DNA from: Prochlorococcus sp. AG-409-M05
GTDB lineage: Bacteria; Cyanobacteriota; Cyanobacteriia; PCC-6307; Cyanobiaceae
DNA length: 64,000 nt
Assembly: GCA_003215435.1 (NCBI GenBank)
Contig: QCKJ01000003.1
Location: 186,001 to 250,000 of the forward strand
Direction: 5' to 3'
Part shown: in pieces, positions 58,781 to 64,000 of the stretch
Position numbering within the stretch: the stretch's first letter is position 1
Layout: the number at the start of each line of letters is the position of its first letter
Translations under genes and position numbers: made by a program
The notes under the pieces: generated by a model
Told to the model about the DNA's origin: nothing
Databases searched by the model: none
What the model saw: only the letters and a program-made list of their open reading frames with translations

Positions 58781-59590
58781 TTAGGTCACTAAACCCTTCT
58801 TTGGGGAGCTTGGTGATGCCTCAGCCTTGATTGGAAGCCTCCCAGCTCGAAATGCTTGTCTACCAGCTTTTACAGCTTTAGACATTGCCTCTGCCATCAA
58901 TACCGGATCCTGGGCTAAAGCAATTGCACTATTTATTAGAACAGCTGCTGCACCCATTTCCATTGCTTGCGCTGCTTCACTTGGTACCCCAATACCAGCA
59001 TCAACAATTACTGGAAGGTTTGAATTTTCAATAATTAGCCCAATGTTTGCATGATTTTTTAGACCTTGCGCAGAGCCGATTGGAGAACCTAAAGGCATCA
59101 CTGTTGCGCAACCGACTTCTTCAAGACGTTTAGCTAATAGTGGGTCTGCATTTATGTAAGGAAGAACTGTAAAACCATCTCTCACTAGCTTTTCAGCTGC
59201 TTCAAGGGTTCCGAATGGATCAGGGAGAAGATATTTATTGTCTGGGATTACTTCTAATTTGACAAAATTGTTATCTTCTTGTCCTGACAGCTTGGCAAGT
59301 TCACGACCGAGCTTTGCTACTCGAACTGCTTCTTCTGCATTTTTGCAGCCTGCAGTATTAGGTAACATCCAGTATTTTGACCAGTCGATTGTTTCCATTA
59401 GTCCATCGTGTCCTAATTCAGAAGCTTGAACTCTTCGGACCGCGACTGTAACAATCTCACATTCAGAACTATACAAACTTTCTTTCATTATTCTTTCATT
59501 CTTGTATTTTCCAGTACCAGTTAAGATGCGGCTTTGGAAAACCTTGTTACCTATATTTAGTCCATCAATTAATGCAAGATTTGGAACCAT
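58781..59590 (-). CDS. thiG: Thiazole synthase
   Basis: TIM-barrel enzyme that forms the thiazole phosphate of thiamine from DXP, ThiS-thiocarboxylate and dehydroglycine. [42 protein letters not shown] and [15 protein letters not shown] with the imine-forming Lys are conserved, as is [22 protein letters not shown] (split: [16 protein letters not shown]). 269 residues. Works with thiL seen elsewhere in the window. Confidence 0.97.
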   Translation of the reverse strand: MVPNLALIDGLNIGNKVFQSRILTGTGKYKNERIMKESLYSSECEIVTVAVRRVQASELGHDGLMETIDWSKYWMLPNTAGCKNAEEAVRVAKLGRELAKLSGQEDNNFVKLEVIPDNKYLLPDPFGTLEAAEKLVRDGFTVLPYINADPLLAKRLEEVGCATVMPLGSPIGSAQGLKNHANIGLIIENSNLPVIVDAGIGVPSEAAQAMEMGAAAVLINSAIALAQDPVLMAEAMSKAVKAGRQAFRAGRLPIKAEASPSSPKKGLVT

Positions 59591-59650
59591 GTTGAGCCCT
59601 TAAATAACTTGAATTGCTTCATTTTTTATGGTTTTAGTCATATTTTTTAT

Positions 59651-60208
59651 TCAAAACCCTTTTTCATCTTTTTGATTTAAACTAGAGTCTATGTTTCCTG
59701 CTTCTAGCATTTTTATTTGCTTTTTAGCGGTTTTATTTTCGGGATCTATCTCTAGTACTTGTTTATATGCTTTATAAGCCTCTTCTTTTTTCTTTAGTTT
59801 TATTTGAGCAAATGCAAGATTATTCAGTGCTACAGGATAATCTGATTTTGCTTTTATCGCTAATTGATAATGTTTGATGGCAGATTGAAATTCATCTTGA
59901 GCAGCTAATGAAAAACCCAGGGCATTTTCTATCAACGCTGTAGCTTCTTTCGGTTCTTCTGTAAGTAGTTTTAAAGCTTTTTGCAATGTAGAAGTTGCTT
60001 GAGGATATAATCTTTTGCGAAGTTGTACAGAAGCTAGTTCATATAGTTTTGAAGCCTCTTTAGATGAGTCAGTATTTTCTTTCTCAAGATTAATTAATTT
60101 AACCTCATCTTGCCTTACTCGAATAAGTTGCCTTCCAACTAGTATTGCAACAATAGAGAGCAATCCAATTAGACCAAATAGATAGGTTTGCGGGACAAGG
60201 AATTTCAT
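59651..60208 (-). CDS. ycf37: Ycf37-like TPR protein (photosystem I assembly)
   Basis: 185 residues: an N-terminal membrane helix (LFGLIGLLSIVAILVGRQL), then about three tetratricopeptide repeats such as AIKHYQLAIKAKSDYPVALN and AYKAYKQVLEIDPENKTAKK. This matches the cyanobacterial/plastid Ycf37 layout, which helps assemble photosystem I. Its position next to rplT/rpmI supports the call. A general TPR protein is the alternative. Confidence 0.75.
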   Translation of the reverse strand: MKFLVPQTYLFGLIGLLSIVAILVGRQLIRVRQDEVKLINLEKENTDSSKEASKLYELASVQLRKRLYPQATSTLQKALKLLTEEPKEATALIENALGFSLAAQDEFQSAIKHYQLAIKAKSDYPVALNNLAFAQIKLKKKEEAYKAYKQVLEIDPENKTAKKQIKMLEAGNIDSSLNQKDEKGF

Positions 60209-60312
60209 GGCTAATTATTTGTCGCTAATTAATTATCATTGTTTTTTAGTAGAAATCAGTCACTCTTTTAGTTTTCTCTTTCAATATAGGTTCAAATCGC
60301 ATCAATAGAAAA

Positions 60313-60660
60313 CTATTTACTCGCAGCTCCAACAATAGTTGCAAAGCTTTCTGGATCTGAAACAGCAATTTGAGCTAACATCTTACGATTTAGCAAGACA
60401 TTAGATTTCTTTAAATTTCCTATTAAGCGGCTATAGCTAAGTCCATTGATTCTTGCGGCAGCATTAATTCTGGCTATCCAAAGGCGACGGAAATCTCTTT
60501 TTCTTCGCCTGCGATCTCTATATGCATTACAAAGGGCTTTCATGACCCGTTGATTAGCTGTTCTGAAAAGAGTCCCATTGCCTCCTCGGAACCCTTTTGC
60601 CAGCTTTAGGATTTTATTTCGACGTTTACGGGCAACGTTACCTCTTTTGACGCGGGCCAT
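60313..60660 (-). CDS. rplT: 50S ribosomal protein L20
   Basis: 115 residues, basic. [20 protein letters not shown] and [19 protein letters not shown] are the standard N-terminal extension; [19 protein letters not shown] follows. 65 bases downstream of rpmI on the same strand. L20 commonly autoregulates the operon; infC is not next to it here. Confidence 0.99.
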   Translation of the reverse strand: MARVKRGNVARKRRNKILKLAKGFRGGNGTLFRTANQRVMKALCNAYRDRRRRKRDFRRLWIARINAAARINGLSYSRLIGNLKKSNVLLNRKMLAQIAVSDPESFATIVGAASK

Positions 60661-60725
60661 TTAATTAATTGAGAAGTGAAGGTTTAGTAAATTTAAGACC
60701 AGATTCATGTCAGCCAATTGCGACT

Positions 60726-60923
60726 TTATGCATAAGGGAGCATAAGGCTGACATTTTCCGCATCCCTTTCATCCACCACTGCTTTGGTTGCTAGATGACG
60801 CTTGAGCTTGGTGCTCTTGTGATCGAGCAGATGATTGCGAAATGCGCGTCGACGCATGAATTTGCCAGTGCCTGTAACTTTGAACCGCTTTGCGGCAGCT
60901 TTGCGGGTCTTGAGCTTAGGCAT
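60726..60923 (-). CDS. rpmI: 50S ribosomal protein L35
   Basis: 65 residues, highly basic: [38 protein letters not shown]. Upstream of rplT as in most bacteria. Confidence 0.99.
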   Translation of the reverse strand: MPKLKTRKAAAKRFKVTGTGKFMRRRAFRNHLLDHKSTKLKRHLATKAVVDERDAENVSLMLPYA

Positions 60924-61040
60924 CCTGAATCAATAGGTGGTTAATAAGATTACGACCTCGACCTGCTAGAAGCCAAATTTCCCATCATGGTTGTATTAGT
61001 GCTTTGCTTGTATTGATGAAAAATTCGTTATTTTTTCTTT

Positions 61041-62603
61041 GTGTCTATAGGTAGATTTGCTTCAGGTTTGCTTTGTATTAGTGCAGGCCTTCTAATTGGA
61101 TCAACGAGTCAGAGTTTCAAAGCTTTCTCTTCATCACGAACAAGTACTCATAATCCTGTTCAGCCACCACCAACTTTAAAAAAAGAAAATTCTTTGATAT
61201 GGGTATCTTTGGGTGCTCATTTGGGTAAGAGCACTTTAGGCGGTGGGCCTCCAACTAATTTGATTTTAAAAAGTGCAGGAAAGCCATTATCTCTTCAGGA
61301 TGCCTCTGGTCAGATTCATACAGCATCATTAATTAATTTTAAATGGCTTTCTATACCCTTGAGCAAGCCTACAAAGTTTTCGCGAAAGGTTATTGGTTCA
61401 TTTTCTAGTTTTGAGTCTGCTGAGAGGGTTGCTTTAAAACTTAAAAAGCTTGGGTTCCCAGCAGTTTTGGCAAGGCCAAAAGAATGGGAGGTTTGGGTGC
61501 CGAAGAGGTATCGCTTGCCAAAGCGATTTGATGCAGAGTTAATTGAGGTTTCTAAAAAGTCAAAGATTCAGCCTGTTTTACTTGGATCTAACAATGCAAT
61601 TAATACCCAAAAAAGGTTTGTTGGTCCCATTCAGATTGACGCCTCAGATGGTTTGATATGGAAGGGTGGGGTTTACAAAGGCACCTTTCGACTTCAACGA
61701 GATGCATATGGATCATGGACGTTAATAGCGCAAGTCCCTTTGGAGAAATATTTAGAAGGTGTAGTGCCTCATGAGATTGGAGCAAGTGCTCCATTTTCAG
61801 CATTAAAAGCTCAGGCAGTGCTTGCCCGAACTTGGGCTCTCGCCAATAGCCATAGGTTTTTATTAGATGGTTATCACCTTTGCAGCGATACACAATGTCA
61901 GGTTTATAAAGATCCAAATAAGGCCAGTTCAATAGTGAAGCAGGCGATCAAAGCTTCGGAAGGGAAGGTATTGCTTTGGGAAGGAAAACCCATTAATGCG
62001 GTTTATCACGCAAGTAATGGGGGGGTAATGGCTGCTGCTAATGAGGCATGGTCTATTGAACCTTTGCCTTATTTGAAGTCACAGTTGGATGGCTCAATGG
62101 AATGGAGGGAGAAGTTTGATTTGCCTTTAAGTACAGCAGTTCATGTTTTGAATTTGCTTCAGGAACGTGAAGGAGCTAATGGCATTGGTCATCCTCGATT
62201 CAGATGGACGCGAACTATGAATGCCATTCAGTTGAAGAAGACTTTGAGTGCTATTGCTCCAAGCCTTTTGCATCCAACTCAACTTAAAGTCATTTCTCGG
62301 GGGTCTAGCGGTAGGGTTTTAGCCTTGGAAATACAAGATGGAAGTCAGAAACCTCCATTAGTCCTAAGGTTGGATGCTATTCGACGCAACATTCCACAAT
62401 TGCCTAGTACTCTTTTTGTAATTAGGCCTGCTGGCAATGGTGTTTGGAATTTCTTAGGAGGTGGATTTGGTCATGGAGCGGGACTTTCACAAGCTGGAGC
62501 AATTGATTTGGCTATTCGAGGATGGACTACAGAAAAGATTCTTCGACATTATTATCCAAAGACTATCTATGACTCTTTGCCTGACTTTCGCAACTCCCCT
62601 TAG
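61041..62603 (+). CDS. SpoIID/LytB-domain protein with SPOR-like segment
   Basis: 520 residues from GTG 61041, with a signal/anchor at residues 5-22. A SPOR-like unit (IGSFSSFESAERVALKLKKLGF) binds denuded glycan in other proteins. The SpoIID domain follows: VPLEKYLEGVVPHEIGASAP, LKAQAVLARTWALAN, and the C-terminal GGGFGHGAGLSQAGAIDLA. SpoIID cleaves or helps cleave peptidoglycan in sporulating bacteria; in cyanobacteria it is thought to act in wall remodelling, which is an inference here. Confidence 0.88.
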   Translation: MSIGRFASGLLCISAGLLIGSTSQSFKAFSSSRTSTHNPVQPPPTLKKENSLIWVSLGAHLGKSTLGGGPPTNLILKSAGKPLSLQDASGQIHTASLINFKWLSIPLSKPTKFSRKVIGSFSSFESAERVALKLKKLGFPAVLARPKEWEVWVPKRYRLPKRFDAELIEVSKKSKIQPVLLGSNNAINTQKRFVGPIQIDASDGLIWKGGVYKGTFRLQRDAYGSWTLIAQVPLEKYLEGVVPHEIGASAPFSALKAQAVLARTWALANSHRFLLDGYHLCSDTQCQVYKDPNKASSIVKQAIKASEGKVLLWEGKPINAVYHASNGGVMAAANEAWSIEPLPYLKSQLDGSMEWREKFDLPLSTAVHVLNLLQEREGANGIGHPRFRWTRTMNAIQLKKTLSAIAPSLLHPTQLKVISRGSSGRVLALEIQDGSQKPPLVLRLDAIRRNIPQLPSTLFVIRPAGNGVWNFLGGGFGHGAGLSQAGAIDLAIRGWTTEKILRHYYPKTIYDSLPDFRNSP

Positions 62604-62609
62604 AGTCCA

Positions 62610-63947
62610 TTGAATTCTGAATTAGATATGGCTGCGGCCTTGGTTACTGGGGATAAACGGCGTGGTAAGACGGCATTATTTTTGATTGCTTGTGGATGGG
62701 CTGGTGTTGCACCTCATTGGCTCGAGGCAGGGAGGAGTCTGATTCCTGCGATTACCTTGGCATTTCTTTTGGGTGGATATGGTTTGCGAACGGTTTTGCA
62801 TGACCGTAAGAAACTGGCGAGCTTTCAACAGGAGGATCTTCATGATGATCCAAATATCTCTTGGCCAAAAGTAGATATTGTTGTAGCTGCAAGGGATGAA
62901 GAAGCAGTTATTGAGCTTTTGGTTCAACGCTTATTAGCATTGCGCTACCCCAAAGAAAAAGTTGCTATTTGGATTATTGATGATGGCAGTCAAGATCTCA
63001 CTCCTTTAATTCTTGATGACTTGAAGAAGCGTTTTCCAGAAATCAATGTGATTAATCGGTTACAAACAGCAGGAGGTGGGAAATCAGGTGCATTGAATAC
63101 AGCTCTTGAACAAGTTCATGGTGATTGGCTATTGATTCTTGATGCTGATGCCCAACTGCAGAAAGATTTGTTGGAGAGACTTGTTTTGTTTGCAGAAAAA
63201 GGGCAATGGTCTGCAGTTCAATTACGTAAGGCTGTTATTAATTCTGGTCAAAACTCACTAACCAAAGTTCAAGCTATGGAAATGGCTATGGATGCAGTGA
63301 TACAGCAGGGACGGCTTGTTGGAGGAGGTGTAGTTGAACTTCGTGGAAATGGTCAATTGCTTAAGCGTGACGTACTTCAGGCTTGTGGGGGTTTTAATGA
63401 AGCAACAGTTACTGATGACCTGGATTTAAGTTTTCGTTTTCTTATGGCAGGCGCCTTAATAGGTGTGCTATGGAATCCTCCTGTTCAGGAGGAAGCAGTA
63501 GAAACGCTTCCCGCTCTTTGGAAGCAACGTCAACGATGGGCGGAAGGTGGCTTACAGCGCTTTTTTGATTATTGGCCTGCACTCACTTCAAATAAGTTAA
63601 ATCTGACTCAAAGACGTGATTTACTTTGTTTTTTCTTGCTCCAATATTGTTTACCTGTGGTTTCTTTTGTCGATATTATTATTAGCTTTATTACTAGGAC
63701 TTACCCAGCTTACTGGCCATTATCAATTGTTGCTTTTAGTATTTCAGGTTTAGCTTTTTGGCGTGGATGTCAAATATTAAGTGAAGGGCCAGATCTGCCA
63801 AAACCTAAGGTTGGCTCCTTAATTTTTGCAATTACTTATTTATCTCACTGGTTTATTGTCATCCCTTGGGTAAGTTTAAAGATGGCAATTTTCCCAAAGA
63901 AACTGATTTGGGCTAAGACAATTCATCGTGGCAGTCATGAGCAATAA
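62610..63947 (+). CDS. Family-2 glycosyltransferase (membrane, BcsA-like)
   Basis: 445 residues. N-terminal membrane helices (about residues 20-60), the GT2 domain with IWIIDDGSQDLTP, the metal site ILDADAQLQ, the acceptor-site TVTDDLDLSFR and the processive-enzyme QRQRWAEGG, then three or four C-terminal helices. This order is that of processive beta-glycan or N-acetylglucosaminyl transferases; the sugar is unknown. Start TTG 62610, or ATG at 62628. It follows the SpoIID gene by six bases. Confidence 0.87.
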   Translation: MNSELDMAAALVTGDKRRGKTALFLIACGWAGVAPHWLEAGRSLIPAITLAFLLGGYGLRTVLHDRKKLASFQQEDLHDDPNISWPKVDIVVAARDEEAVIELLVQRLLALRYPKEKVAIWIIDDGSQDLTPLILDDLKKRFPEINVINRLQTAGGGKSGALNTALEQVHGDWLLILDADAQLQKDLLERLVLFAEKGQWSAVQLRKAVINSGQNSLTKVQAMEMAMDAVIQQGRLVGGGVVELRGNGQLLKRDVLQACGGFNEATVTDDLDLSFRFLMAGALIGVLWNPPVQEEAVETLPALWKQRQRWAEGGLQRFFDYWPALTSNKLNLTQRRDLLCFFLLQYCLPVVSFVDIIISFITRTYPAYWPLSIVAFSISGLAFWRGCQILSEGPDLPKPKVGSLIFAITYLSHWFIVIPWVSLKMAIFPKKLIWAKTIHRGSHEQ

Positions 63948-64000
63948 TCTTGTTTGAATATTATCGAAAAATCTGTAGGATTGATTTATTTTTCATTTTC

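Noticed and set aside
58594-58830. Plus-strand 78-codon frame with a signal-peptide-like start
   Set aside because: It is antisense to the Ssl1498-family gene, whose minus-strand reading matches a known family; the plus frame also runs into thiG.
1-64000. Search for CRISPR arrays, insertion sequences, integrases and rRNA
   Set aside because: No spaced direct repeats, transposase or integrase motifs, or rRNA sequence were seen by eye.

Overview
The window is AT-rich chromosomal DNA of a marine picocyanobacterium, almost certainly Prochlorococcus. The strain cannot be fixed by eye, though base composition and gene content fit a low-light-type genome. Evidence for the genus is the gene order thrC - (DnaA boxes) - dnaN - PRC-barrel gene - purL - purF - gyrA-like gene, as at the conventional zero point of Prochlorococcus chromosomes. 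Cyanobacterial lineage genes are also present: chloroplast-type gap2, sqdB/sqdX, a ycf37-like gene, a TLP40-like cyclophilin and a hidden Ssl1498-type gene. Spacing is tight, many adjacent genes overlap, and I see no transposase, phage gene or CRISPR array.

Layout. 0-9.2 kb: sucrose-phosphate synthase (cut by the left edge), uvrA and recN on the minus strand, then an ABC1-family kinase, a secreted DUF1400-type protein and thrC on the plus strand. 9.2-9.57 kb: a gene-free AT-rich stretch with four DnaA-box-like 9-mers, the candidate origin. 9.57-15.4 kb: dnaN, a PRC-barrel gene, purL, purF. 15.4-19.8 kb (minus): a second-type GyrA/ParC, a TPR protein, queG. 20-26.5 kb (plus): DUF502 protein, nusB, ftsY, a PP2C-type phosphatase, argH, and an RRM protein with a glycine-rich tail. 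26.5-32.6 kb: dusA, msrB, a flavoprotein, grpE-dnaJ, a TusA-like gene, rsgA. 32.6-35.3 kb (minus): ebfC, murB, murC. 35.5-41.9 kb: gap2, thiL, cyclophilin, efp-accB, pdxA, an epimerase-like protein.

41.9-46.5 kb is a region of small, poorly characterised genes around a divergent HNH nuclease / SNF2 helicase pair. It ends with tRNA-Gly(CCC). 46.5-50.5 kb holds an alanine-glyoxylate-type aminotransferase, cbiD (which has no ordinary start codon), a clear terminator and guaA. 50.5-53 kb is the one stretch that looks accessory: a NeuD/PglD-like acetyltransferase, a TPR protein and a membrane-associated methyltransferase. 53.2-56 kb: two lineage proteins and PBP2. 56-61 kb (minus): sqdX, sqdB, a hidden 55-codon Ssl1498-family gene, thiG, a ycf37-like gene, rplT, rpmI. 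61-64 kb: a SpoIID-family protein with a SPOR-like segment and a family-2 glycosyltransferase.

Functional themes are replication and repair (dnaN, uvrA, recN, gyrA-like, SNF2/HNH), purine synthesis (purL, purF, guaA), cell wall (murB, murC, pbp2, spoIID), photosynthetic membrane (sqdB/sqdX, ycf37, Ssl1498) and protein folding/translation (grpE, dnaJ, efp, rsgA, rplT, rpmI). The main observations are the overlooked Ssl1498-type gene, the origin candidate, the non-canonical cbiD start, the HNH/SNF2 pair with a HARP-like segment, and the variant gyrA-like enzyme.
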